DNA of 64,000 nt from Kudoa neothunni. Taxonomy: Eukaryota > Cnidaria. A model generated the notes under the pieces. It had not been told where the DNA came from. It saw nothing but the letters and a program-made list of their open reading frames with translations, and searched no databases. Made by a program: the position numbers and the translations under genes. The stretch lies in assembly GCA_964304625.1 (NCBI GenBank), contig OZ199838.1, forward strand, positions 8,556,001-8,620,000. The letters run 5' to 3'. Positions 10,509 through 22,059 of this stretch are shown piece after piece. Within the stretch, counting starts at the first letter, position 1. Each line of letters begins with the position of its first letter.

Positions 10509-13235
10509 TTATTAAACTCTAAAAGTTGAGAATTAAAGATAAGCTTGATAATCTTGTGTACCTAGAAAGGTGTTCCTTCTGAATTAATTATCGAGAAATT
10601 TTTCTTTTAAACTTAATTTTTGGAATTAAATTATAAACAAATTTGGATTTACCAAAGTTCGGTGGGGTAAGAAAAAGCAAATGATCTACGTTAGAACCAT
10701 GACATATAAGGCCGCGCGAGTGTTAAAAATGAAGTTGCTATTTTACGTTTAATTTAATCTTGAAATTTTGTGATTTAATCTTATACAATCGTCTATCTCT
10801 ATATATATTTTAATTTTTAAATGTGACGAAAAAACAATAATTAAATCTAATACATTAAATTTGTTCCAAGACATTATTCGCTGTTAATGCTTATCATTGA
10901 TAATTATAGGCATTCTTCGGTATTTAGAATAATATTAATTATACTACTAAAATTTTCACAATTTTCACAATTAAACATCATTTTCGATTATCAATAATGA
11001 TATTTCAGTTTATACATTTTTTTAGCGGTTATCTCTTGCTAAATTTGATAGGTATTTAATTAATTATGGAACATATTTGCCATCGGATTTTTAAACCGTT
11101 GTTTCCCACATAATAATAGTACAAATTGATACATCAATTATAATAAAAATTATATCTGCAACAAATTTATTAAAAAAATTGTTAACATCATTATTTAACT
11201 CTTTCGAAATTACTTATTTTCATCATAATGACCAAAACTCACTTACAACACAATGTCTTAATGTAACGTTCCCTCTTTATTTGTTTATAATTTAATTAAT
11301 TGATGAAAATCTTATTCTCTAAGGTAAATTCTATATTAAAAGTTACATAAAATTTAAATATTATAGATTTCAGGAATACAAAATAAAATATTCCTTTGCA
11401 GAAGAGCAAAATTACATGATCTTGTGCAATTATAACAAAATCTTACGCCTCCTATAATAATTTTCATCATTTCATGTGTAAAAATTCGTTTAAACGGCAA
11501 AAAACATCCAGATAACGCTATTGCGCAGACATAAAACACAACTTAGTAATGTTTCGAGATTAATCTAACGTATGATTATTTTCAAACATGTTATACGTGC
11601 CAATTATTTGTTTATTGCATCATTTTAATATTTCATATAAGATTTAATCAATGAGTTAATCAATCCGAACCATTATATAGGTTTCTTGAAAATTTTAGAA
11701 GATAGATATTTTAGTTGATTCATTAAGCCAAAAGAAAGTAACATTTAATTATTTTGTTATAATTGATTGTCATTGGTCGGATTCCTCCAAGATTCTATCG
11801 GATCCGGTATATTTGATTTATCATCAATTTGATCACTGATATTTGGCTCTCAGCGATATATGAATAAAAGAAATCAATTTGTGTTTAGTAATTAAGTCCA
11901 CAGTTTTTTGAAATATTTAAATGCCATCCACATTGTTATCATGATCCATTTGTCGTAGTTACATTATTTACATTAAATGTAATACAAATACTTTCTACAT
12001 TATTTTTAAATAATTTTTAAATTTGATCAGCGGTTAAACTCCGCTTTAATGAAGAAATTAAGTCCGTAGATTTATCATCTATTTTATGCGAAATATTAGT
12101 GTTGATTTAACCCCAAAACAATCTAATAATGAAAGCGTACAAAAATTTTTATTATTATAGTTTTATTATTTATGTACAATGACCACACATTATATAGTTT
12201 AAAATAAACGAATCTATTCAGTTTTAAAGAGAAACTTGCAATCTTGTAATAAAACCAAGATACTAATAAATTTATGCACGCGGACAAAATTTATAATTAA
12301 AATCAAAAAACTACAAAATCAAAAATTTGTCGCAAGTGCCACTATTATTCGTATTTGATATTTTTCACCCAAATATTAATATATCTAGTTTATTCACAAA
12401 TAATGATTTATATATACATTTAACCAGCGTTTCCAACCATGTCCTATTTTTATTCTTGTACTTCGAAATAATGAATAATCGCAAACAATGTTTCAAAGAT
12501 AAGGAGTTATTGCAAATTAACAAAAAATGGAATTTAATCGTTGCTGATTTCATTACGGGAAATCTTCGAATAGAAAACTTTATACTTGAAACAATGCTTT
12601 ATTTCAAATTAAAATGTCTGCAATAGGAGTTCACCAAACACAAGATACAATTAGAAATTTTAGTAATTCATAAATCCTATGTAATACAAAAAATGAGCTT
12701 AAAAATATGCCAAAAATTTATCAGAATGAACACATTTTTCAATGTTATGCTTCTGTTAAGACCAACATTTTGGATTTTTTACCATTATTAGCGGCAATAC
12801 ACAGTTCCATCGTGACCATGAATCATTTTGGAATTATTACGAAAAGATTTTTGTGTTTGAATTCTGAATGCTTAAATTTAAAAAAATGACTCTGATGTTG
12901 GTGATATCCAATGCTAAGTTATCATTACAAGTGTTTGTTATCAATTTTCATAAAATTCTAATTTTAGATATTACCTAAATATTAACTACTGGACTAATTT
13001 TTCTTAATTTTAATGAATAAATGGTCGCACATAAAAATAAAACCTCATCTAGGTATAGTTGTTACGTGTTATTCAAAAATCGAACGAGAGACTGTAATAC
13101 AATCAATCGAAATTAAAGGAATTGAATAGGCTCCAAAACAAAGTTTGTCTGATTAAATTATTAACAATCGCCTTTTTAGCCATTGTTTATCGGCAAATAA
13201 ATTTTAATTCTATCGGAAAATACAGCACATCTTAA
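10509..13235. other. AT-rich region, no gene recognised
   Basis: About 2.7 kb without a convincing gene. 10880-11100 resembles 23940-24120 (shared GTTAATGCTTATCATTGATAATTATA-like stretch) and is one half of the ancient repeat noted at 7105-7629. Open stretches at 12327-12626 and 12707-12889 are low in complexity and I do not recognise them. Confidence 0.4.
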
Positions 13236-13400
13236 CTTCCTCTAGCTCTGATTAACGCTTTTTCGGAAAGAGCATTTTCTCTTCTGAAATTATCGAAAAC
13301 ATCCGAAGAAATAGAATGTTGTGCTCTACATTAAATAATCTTGTTCTAATGAGGAATTTTTTCAACACCTTGACAAAATGATGTCATAAATTTGAAGTTT
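13236..13400 (+). pseudogene. hAT transposase C-terminal relic
   Basis: Plus-strand frames give ERAFSLLKLSKT and then, after a frame change, IRRNRMLCSTLNNLVLMRN, which together resemble the hAT dimerisation motif (ERSFSALKRIKTYLRNTM...RLNALALL). Too short and broken to place in a subfamily, and no ends were found nearby. Confidence 0.45.
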
Positions 13401-13956
13401 CTGAGTTAATTATAAATTAACGTAATATTTATACATATAATTAAATATTAGCTCCCTTCTTACAAAAAATCTGGTTTGTCCGATTTTGGTTGGCAACGTT
13501 TTCTTTAACTCACTAAAATTTATGTATTCTCCTAACTTATTATAAGGTATATTCTACGCAAGTTTTATCAAAAAATAAAAAAATTTTATCTTCGAAAAAA
13601 TCTATTGGCTATATTCTGAGTAAAACAGTGGAAAATGTAGCAGATAATATAATCCCATTTAATCTGGTACGTGTTGTTTTGGTAAAAACTCATATTTTGT
13701 CGCGTAATTAGCTTAATTCTGTGATTCATGCTTTTACAACAAAAAATAACAGCAATTAATTTTTCAACAATGAAAACATTTTAACGTTTTTTATAAAACG
13801 AAAATGTTTGTAATACATTATCTTGAATGGTTACATCTATTCGCCGAATGGGTTTGACAATAAGAGCCAAGACAATTTGTACGTGCTGAGGTTTTTTTAT
13901 CATTTACTCGCGAACAAAAATTAAAACGAGAACTTTTCTCTTTTGTTATCATTATG
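13401..13956. other. downstream part of piggyBac copy or intergenic
   Basis: No coding signal. The left end of the piggyBac element that starts at 13957 should be here, but I could not find a convincing TTAA plus inverted end. Confidence 0.3.
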
Positions 13957-16303
13957 TTATTCTAGAAGTGGTTGATAGAGAGCAGCGGCCATTTCTTTCA
14001 AGAAAGTGCGCCTTAGTTTATTTTTACAATTAAAAATGTTTTTGTATAATTCAAACGCATTTACCAAGGATAAATCCAGCATGTTAAAGAAAACAATCAT
14101 TGGCCATCTTCTATTGAATCTCCTAACGGTGACAGATGCCAACATTCTATCAACTGAATCGACACTACCTTTCGCTTTATAATTAACAATAACTTCAGGT
14201 TTTTTTTGATAATATCGTTCGTTATGTTCATATTTGTCGTTCCAGTTGGTAACAAAATGACAGATTTATTTTTCTTATTTACATACGACGTTACCATAAA
14301 TTTCTCGTAAAATAGAAAAGTCGTACGAAATAAATCCCTTATTTTGGATGGAAGAGCACATGTTGGAATGTCTCTTAATGTGGCGTATAATATCCAAATA
14401 CGTTGGACGTTTACGTAACAACTTTTATGCGAGTGGGAGAGATGTAAAAAAGTTGTCTGCTACAATATTTCTTCCAGAATCAAATAATGGTTCAGACAAT
14501 GTCATGACTATAGATTCCTCAACACTTGAATTCCGGACGTTGTCGATTGCATTTTTTCAGAGATACGGCGAAACATTTAAAACATATTTTTCAACTGGGT
14601 CTACAAGCGGAAAGAATTTAATTCCATATTTCGCTGGTTTTAGAAGCATGTACTGTCTAAATGGACATTTACCTCCAAAAGCGACCAACTGCTCGTCTAT
14701 GATAACATCTTGGTTAGTATTAAAATATTGTGGTAATTGTTTCACCCACATTTGCCATAAACTGCGGATTGAACAAAATATATCTGTTTCTCTTCTTTCT
14801 GCTTTTATCCTATAATCATCAAAATGAAGAACTTTCGTGATTTGTTCAAATCTATTCTTCGAAAAAATTTCTCGATAATTTTCCTCGCCTTCAGCTAAAC
14901 TAAAGAATTCTATAAAGGTTCCTCTCTATCCTTATGTACAGCCATAAGGATGAGGATACCCAAATATCCATTGAACTCAACAATATCAACATTAATCCAG
15001 TCGTCTTCAAAATAATTCCTTCCAAATAAATTGGTCGATTCAATTATTTTTTCACAGATGGTTTTTATAAATAATATAAAAAAATCTACAAGATTTTGTA
15101 CACGTTGTATACATTATGCCGTTACACCGGGATAGGAATCCACTATATATACAAAGTTCTTATGTCTGTCAGTGTACGTCAGTTTGCATTTAAATAGATG
15201 ATACCATTAATAAAAATCTTTCATTTACTTAGAAGTATAAATATAATCAGTACCGCGTTAAAAAGTACTTGCATAATATTGATATTTGTTTACTTCAGAA
15301 CGATAGCCAATTAAAATGAACTTTCACTCACTATATACAAAGAGAATGTACTAATTATGGTGTAGAATATTCTAAAAATTTTGCATATGCCTGTTCGGAG
15401 TAATTTTAAGACAAATAAAACTATTAACGTCACATTTACAAGAGTATGATCCTTTTAAATAAAGCATATAATTCGAGATTAATTTGTTGCCATGGAACAA
15501 TTTTGGTCTCTATGCGCATTCTAAAAATGATGTAAGATGTGTGTAGAGTTTTCAAATAATTAAATTTTTGTGAAAATTTCTTTTTATCAAATATATCGAT
15601 TGAGATTTAAACTATATTCGTCTTTTCGATAAGTTTTTACTCATTTTTTGGGTTTCCTAAACTTTCTTGCAAAATAACTGACAAAACTAATTCAATGAGT
15701 TTCTATACTTGATGAGACGATTTTTTAAATAATGTTTAAGTTCTTAGTTACTTAATTATTCCTTACCCCTAGACCTTAAGGTTAATATTCAAATCAATAT
15801 ATAATTTTCATTTTCGCTAAAAATAATTCATTAAGATATAAAAGCTGCATGAAAATATGCGACACCGCATTCTATACGTAGTTTAAGAATTTAACTTCAC
15901 GTTACTTTTGCACAAAGTACGGTCCCCTCTCAATACGTGCCATGTAATTTAACAAGAAATTATTGGTCTATTCGATCTAACCGATATTTACACAAAGCTT
16001 TCGTTAATCTAAGAGTAGTTCAATACAACGAAATTTTTTTAGGGCTATCAAACAGTACGTTTATTTTTAAAATAGGTGCACTCCTTCGATAAAACAAGTT
16101 GATATTTAAGCATTACTTTAATTTTTCAAACTAAAAACACCTTTACGTTTTGGATTGATCATATTTTGTTAATTTAATGTGTATTTTTTGAGTCAGTTAG
16201 TATTTTTGTTAAAATTAAGATTGACATTTATGTAAAAATCAAAAAATTGTTCTAAAATAATGAATACGTAAGTTACCACTCATAGATTGTTAAAACCTCA
16301 TTA

Positions 16304-17602
16304 CCGGATTTTGCATCCAAAGTCGAACTTTAAACATTCTAAATGACCTTTTTTTTGGTCACGAATTGAACTTTTAGACGAGTTGTACCGAATTGTTCTC
16401 ACGTTGGTTAGAATGTCAAAGCAGCGAAGTCATTCGAATAGGAACCGCGAGAGAGTGATAGATTTGGTTGTAAATAGGGGTAAGAGCCAGCGAGAAGTTG
16501 CTGAATTTTTTGGCATTCCCAAATCAACTCTTTGTGGAATAATCAATAACTATAGAAGTTCAGAAAAAATCCATAAAGCACCTAAGGGAGGTTGTAGAAA
16601 TATTTCCCTTACTTCAGAGGTGAAGAACAACTTGATAAAATTAATAGAGGATGACTGCACCATCACATTACAATCGATGATTGACAAGCTGAACCTGACC
16701 GTCCATCCTACTACGGTTTGGAGATGGTTAAAATCAATGAACATGACATTCAAACTTGCGAGACCTATTCCACAAAGTAGAAATTGCGAATCAGTTAAAC
16801 TGGAGTGAAGAGTGTATGCAGAGTGGTATTCAAGCATCTCCATTGATAGGAGATACAATAACGTAATATTTGTGGACGAAAGTCCTTTTACTCTACATAT
16901 ATTGAAGAATCATGGAAGAGTGCTGAGGGGCCAGACTCCTAATCCTGTGATTAGGAACAGTAGGGGAGATAACATCACCACGATATTAGCTGTAAGTGCC
17001 ACCAATGTAGTGCATTGTGAGGCGGTTTTTAGTAACGTTAATCATGAGATATTCCAAGGATTTTTGACAAAATTGAATGAAATTTTAGGAAGTGACGATT
17101 TCACGATCGTCATGGATAATGTTCGCTTTCATCATACCAATATGGAATTTTATGATGAATATGATTACAAAGTAGTTTACTTGCCAAGGTATAGCCCTTT
17201 CTTAAATCCCTGTGAGGAAGTTTTTTCCCAAATAAAATCAAAAATTCGGCGCGACGGCCCTATAAGAGGAAGAGATGATCTCCTCAATAGGATGAAAGAA
17301 GCCTCCAATGCTGTAAGTTCCAATAATTTGAAGAATTATTATCAGCATGCGGAAACTTTCCTTGGAAAATGTCATGCATTACTTGATATTGAAAGAAATT
17401 AACTGAAATGTAAAATAACAATTTATCGATTACTTTTTGTTTAGTTGCGTTACGTACTCTCTTTCATTGCATTAACTAAGCTCTAATACACCTTAACAAT
17501 AAATCTAATATTTTTAATTTCTATTTTTTAATGACTTTAAATTTGGTTATTAAAATTTCGACTTTGACTATCAAATAGTTCGACTTTGGATGCAAAACCC
17601 GG
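16304..17602 (+). mobile_element. Tc1/mariner-like transposon nested in the Helitron
   Basis: Inverted ends of 26 bp with one mismatch: CCGGATTTTGCATCCAAAG at 16304 and the complement ending at 17602, flanked by TA on both sides (16302-16303, 17603-17604). The 1,299-bp body carries one transposase gene. It is not found in the other two Helitron copies, so it arrived after the Helitron. Confidence 0.92.
16413..17402 (+). CDS. IS630/Tc1/mariner-type transposase, one in-frame TGA
   Basis: ATG at 16413 (MSKQRSHSNRNRERVIDL). The N-terminal part is a helix-turn-helix region (KSQREVAEFFGIPKSTLCG), followed by a second HTH-like segment (DKLNLTVHPTTVWRWLKSM). The catalytic domain reads NVIFVDESPF (first Asp), FTIVMDNVRFHH (second Asp) and RYSPFLNPCEEVFSQIK (Glu). 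By my count 32-33 residues separate the second Asp from the Glu, slightly fewer than the 34 of Tc1. The frame is open for about 330 codons except for one TGA at 16806-16808 between the DNA-binding and catalytic parts. The rest is intact, so this is among the youngest copies in the window. Confidence 0.9.
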
Positions 17603-18596
17603 TAACATCCTTTATAAAATTGCAAAAAAGAGTAAAAATCAACATTTCGTAACCAGAAGGATTAATTTTTATCGCAACATTTTGAAAGGGACTGAAAATC
17701 CTATCAAAGTTACCCAATGATTTTGTTTAATAAATAAATGAACTTTAATCGTTAATTAAATTGCTCATGAAATTAAGGTAGTCATATTTTTGGTCAATCA
17801 TTTGTAAAATAAACTTAAAAATACTCATTAGTTTCCCTCAATACCTCTATTTATATTTGAATGGAAAGTGCGCGCATAATTTTGTTTTTCTAAATCATCA
17901 CATTGCCAAATAATGACAAGTTTAAAATGCATAAATTAAAATAGAAAATTTTTCGTCACATAGTATCAGAAAAACTTGAGCATTAGCGCTAGTTCATAAT
18001 ATTTTCGGTCGTAGTTTTAGATGGCGTAGGTTGTTTGACTCTCCAAACAATTCCATTTTTGCCGATAGTTGGATTCCCAGTAACATCGACTGCTAAGGAT
18101 TCCTCCGAAATTTCAGAAGGTTCAGATACAAAGTCATCAAATTCACTTTCTGATGATAGTAAATCTTTACTATATATCTCAGATTCGCTCAGTGACATTT
18201 TCCAAATAAAACCACATGTGCGCATGTATTAAGATTCGAAAACACGTTTCTTAGAGATGTGATATAATTTAATGTAGTATTAGAATTTTTAAATGCCAAG
18301 AATTATCAATTTAATTTAAAAATGGAAGTTTATCCATTATTGTACACAAAATAAAATATTCACAATAATATTTAGTTTACGATCCTGCGCGAGGAAAGTA
18401 CCAAATGAAACGTAAAGGATTAAGTGGAATTATCTGATACATTTTCCGCGGTTTTACTCAAAGTATAACCAATAGATTTCTAAAATATTCCATCGCTTCA
18501 TTATTTAGATTTTTTTCGATAAATTCATTAAAAAACCTAGGTTCTAATTGACCCCAAGGTCTTTGGGGTGTTGTTTTTTGGTCTTTAGAAGGTTAA

Positions 18597-18863
18597 TATA
18601 ATGTTAGTAAAAATATTTCTCCAGAATAAAAAGGAATCCATTTTTAAATCTCTTTTTTGGAGGAGTGCGGAGTTGTCCTCCTAAGTGGTAGGGGGTGCAG
18701 AAATTAAAATGATTTGTGAAGCGCTGACTTATCTTTTAAAAATTATCAAAAAAGGAACAATTTCAGATACTCACCACTCACCTGTCTTAGGGCTTGTTAA
18801 TGCTTCGATTGTCGGCGAAACAACGTGAGACATGTGTCTGCGCACCAGAACCTAAAAATTAAG
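18597..18863. other. upstream region of the CCDC47 gene
   Basis: Short intergenic stretch between a piggyBac right end and the CCDC47 start. It should hold the promoter and 5' UTR; no defined motif stands out. Confidence 0.3.
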
Positions 18864-21635
18864 ATGGTTAAGCCGTTGAACTCTCCAATATTTTTATTTG
18901 CCCTGATTTTGGTTGTACTATTTTCACTAAATTTTAAATTTATTGAACTGTCCCAAATTCAGTACGATGGCGATGTCGACGATGAAATTGATATTGAGCC
19001 GATCGGTGAAAATTATCGTTATCAACATCAACAAATCAATGGTATTGAGCTTTTTAAAAAAAAACATTAATTTTTCTAGAATCTGCTATTGAATATGAGT
19101 CCAAAAAATCCGAAGACTCTGTAAGATTGAGAAATATGAAAAAATCGGCACCCAAATTAGTAATATAAGTTATTTTCCAATTTTTGAATAATTTTCCATC
19201 TAGAATATTTTGTGGAGTAGATTACCTGAGTATAAAATAGAGTTAATTTTTGTGGGAATTGCTCTTTTGCTTATGGTTGTCTATTTGATGGGATCTAATA
19301 TTAATACTTCGATTTCTCAGCAATGGTATTTACTGTTATATTATCGTGGAGGCATAAATCAAAAAATAATTGCGTTTATCAATCCATAGGATTAATCGAA
19401 ATAAAGCATACTTAAAATCACAATTTGATTTTTGCGGTATGTGTACTGAGAATATGCTATTATAAAAATCAAGTAATTTACTTTTACCAGGTAACACCAA
19501 CCTAAATTCTGCTAACTTTATCCAAATCGATGATAAAAAATTTATTCTCTGGTGTACTGGAAGTAAATTTTGCAAAGGAGCTCTATTAGAGTTGGATGTA
19601 GGGTCGAAAATTAATAATGATCAACTTTGTACATTGTTCTTTTTAGTTATTTCCTCGACAATCATTGATAGATATATTTTGGATACTGCTTTCGAGGCGC
19701 CAAACAAAGGATTCATTGGTATCTTTTTGATTCATGTTTACTTTTTAACATTGGTACGTGCTAATAAATGAAATTCTATTTTTACTTTAGAAATTGACCA
19801 TCTACCTCAACAATGACACTGAAATTCCTATTTTGGTTATGGGAGATAAACAAATTCTCGCCAAGGATGCTATGTTGAAGGCACATGTAAAGTTTTGATT
19901 CGAATAAGTTGTTCAATTTTTTATTGTTTAGACTCAATTCTGTAAGGAAAGAAAGATTGATGTGATATTTGAAAACAAAAACTCCATCCCAACTAATTTG
20001 GTGGTTACCTCGGAGTTGAATGAGTTCTATTCTGCCATTTCAAAGAAATCGGTATATTAAATTAATTATTATAATGATAATAATAGCCTTTGAGATTTAT
20101 CTCTTAATTTTATTTTTATTTCGACAAATGAAACAATTTAACTTGGTCATTTCGGAGTTAAATCCTTCCGGGCGTTGATAGGATTAATTTTACTACAAAA
20201 AACTTTACCATTTATTTTACATATTCTAATGGAATCCCAATAGCGCCTTAACTTTTGCCTTTTATCCAAAAAATATAGCATATGAAAATAAACTTATTAT
20301 GAATGTTTACTGATTTTTTTAATGTGCTATCGAAATTCTTACACTGACCTCTTGGGGATCGAATTGATCTCAGCTTAAAATAACATGAGTTAAACTTTTA
20401 ATAATATTTTTTATAACTTTATCGAGATAAAGATCTAATTACAGAACTTAACAGATTAAACGAAAAATAAAAATTTGACGTAGATAAATGAAAAGTCGAG
20501 AGAATACACTTGAAAAATGAGTGATTTTTAGTGTGTTAACTTCAGAAAATGTATTTCAAGCGATTGAAATTGTTAAGAATAAACGATTGTATGATTTCTC
20601 CTCAGAATTATTGGGATATGATTACGAGACAATTAAAAATAAAAATATTATTTCCTGGGAGAATGATAGGTTAGAGCTTGTGAGAGTTTCAATATGGAAC
20701 AGCAGTGTCAAATTTTTGTAATATAAAACTTTAGTTTAGATTGGCTCTAAAATTTTATAATAACTAACAAAAATATCGAATTAATTAAATTTATCACGTA
20801 TAACATTAAATGTGTTAGTCAAATTTATTCTATAGTCAAGATAGTTTGATATACACCCGATTAACTGTCCTTTGATGTTTAGTTTGGACAGCTGTTCAGA
20901 AAGTATCACTCAATTATAAGATCAGTTCTATTCACCGATCTTAAATACGACGAGTGTGTATTATTGTTGACTGCTGGCCTTATTTCTAAAACGGTGCTAT
21001 AGATTTGAGAAAGAATTCACTATTTCTGAACTTGATGATAACAATAAAAATGAAATATCAAAGTCTAAAACTATAACGATTGATTTGCAATGTAAACTAT
21101 AATTCTAAATATTAGCTATATCATTCATTATAGTCGAAAGTGGTTTCTTTAAATCCGAATTATGTTCAGATGTTGATTTTGGCGATTTTTTCGAAATATG
21201 GATGAAATCGGTTGAACAAATATCCCTCTCCAGTAATTTTTTCATCAGCAAGGAAGTACAATTATATTATTTAAAGTCGCCAGAACCTTACATGTTTATA
21301 GGGTAAAAATAAATTATCAAAGGCTAGAGCTGATATCCAGGCCAAGATACAGAAAAAAGAACATCAACTTCGCGTTGAAGTATTATTTTATTTCCTTATT
21401 GATTTGTTGGCCAAAGTTAAATATAACCTATTAGAAAGCTATGCAACGAAAAGATATGAAAGTTAGGGAGGAAAATGAAAAGATTATGAGCACATCTAAT
21501 CCTGTTCTTCAAATGAAATTACAGGTACCTATTTTTTGAGTTCGTTTTATCAACGAATTATAGGCAAAGAAAGAAAAGAGAGAACAACGAAATGCGAAGA
21601 AAAAGATGGCGAAATCAGTCAAAATTGTCTCATAA
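18864..21635 (+). CDS. CCDC47: CCDC47 (calumin) homologue, spliced
   Basis: ER membrane protein of the PAT/translocon multipass chaperone complex, with calcium-binding reports in the family. ATG 18864 starts a signal-anchor-like segment (SPIFLFALILVVLFSLNF) and a short acidic stretch (DGDVDDEIDIEP). Exons 18864-19041, 19080-19159, 19204-19325, 19390-19436, 19491-19753, 19791-19886 and 19932-20051 join in frame over introns of 37-64 bp; they contain a membrane helix (IELIFVGIALLLMVVYLMG), FILWCTGSKFCKGALLELD (family: LWCSGRxCCEGMLIQL) and TQFCKERKIDVIFE. The C-terminal exons (21330-21635) give KARADIQAKIQKKEHQLRVE and a Lys-rich tail ending AKSVKIVS, like the family's coiled C-terminus. The segment 20052-21300 is unclear; FRKYHSIIRSVLFTD near 20905 may be the exon matching HYADKIESVHFSD. 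Acidic N-terminal region is much shorter than in vertebrates. Confidence 0.8.
20511..20720 (+). other. exon-like open stretch inside CCDC47, unassigned
   Basis: After a possible acceptor (GATTTTTAG, about 20520) an open frame reads TSENVFQAIEIVKNKRLYDF and SSELLGYDYETIKNKNIISW before a stop near 20719. It does not match the CCDC47 region expected here and I recognise no family. It may be an insertion, an intron-embedded gene fragment, or chance. Confidence 0.25.
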
Positions 21636-22059
21636 AAATTTTGTTCCGATCTAACAATACTGCTAATGAGAACATAAAACTTTGTAGCTAAAGTATCAAA
21701 TTTTAGATCAAATGAATAATTATTTATAGAAGTATGATTTGTAAATTAATGTTTTTGTCATATATTTGTGCGAAATTGAATTTGCTTTGGGTTTATTTTG
21801 TAATCTTTGGACTATAAATATTTGAAAAGCTTATTAAAATTAGTTGCATATAATTGTCTTATAACAGTCCAGCCTACATATAGATAATTTTCAAATTTCG
21901 GTATGTGTAAAATTTTAAATTGTAACGACTGGCTGAGTGATGATATTAAATGGATTAGGGTTTGTACGTAATTGTTTTTTTGAAGAAATTTTCCTAATCT
22001 GTTATATTTAATTATTTCTGACCAGTCGTTTCGCTCTTAGGGCAACAAATAATTAAATA
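21636..22059. other. intergenic, nothing recognised
   Basis: AT-rich 3' flank of CCDC47 up to the pogo/Tigger end. No coding signal or repeat recognised. Confidence 0.35.

Larger units (their letters stand above)
15139..17992 (+). mobile_element. Helitron, non-autonomous, inserted in piggyBac
   Basis: Begins TCCACTATATATACAAAG, then TTCTTATGTCTGTCAG, the usual look of Helitron 5' ends, and finishes GCATTAGCGCTAG. The host bases are A (15138) and T (17993), so it sits between A and T without a target duplication, as Helitrons do. Joining the flanks restores the interrupted piggyBac frame (TENIMN followed by SYPGV). Two further copies (33531-35350 and 57582-59089) share the body, for example CTTGTCATTATTTTTGCAAT and its variants. 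No Rep/helicase gene is present. Without the nested Tc1-like element it is about 1.55 kb. Confidence 0.88.
13957..18592 (-). mobile_element. piggyBac transposon split by a Helitron
   Basis: Minus-strand transposase in two blocks. 17993-18198 encodes the N-terminus (MSLSESEIYSKDLLSSESEF, acidic, then GKNGIVWRVKQPTPSKT and TENIMN). 13957-15138 encodes the rest: CIQRVQNLVDFF, ESTNLFGRNYFEDDW, GYLGILILM near 15000, VIIDEQLVAFGGKCPFRQYM near 14700, MVTSYVNKKNKSVILLPTG near 14290 and RRWPMIVFFNMLDLS near 14110. The break lies between ENIMN and the residues matching NPGPTV of the copy at 62.2 kb, exactly where the Helitron sits. Frameshifts are also present. The right end is GTCTTTAGAAGG then TTAA at 18593-18596; the left end is not identified. 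Confidence 0.85.

Noticed and set aside
12327-12889. Two open plus-strand stretches as a gene
   Set aside because: Low-complexity, rich in Ile, Phe, Lys and Asn as expected from AT-rich DNA; first one does not start with ATG; no family recognised.
16806-16808. TGA inside the Tc1-like transposase as a recoded or read-through codon
   Set aside because: A single stop in a transposon copy is most simply decay; host genes here end normally and show no TGA reassignment (NACA and others use TAA/TAG as stops, with no internal TGA).
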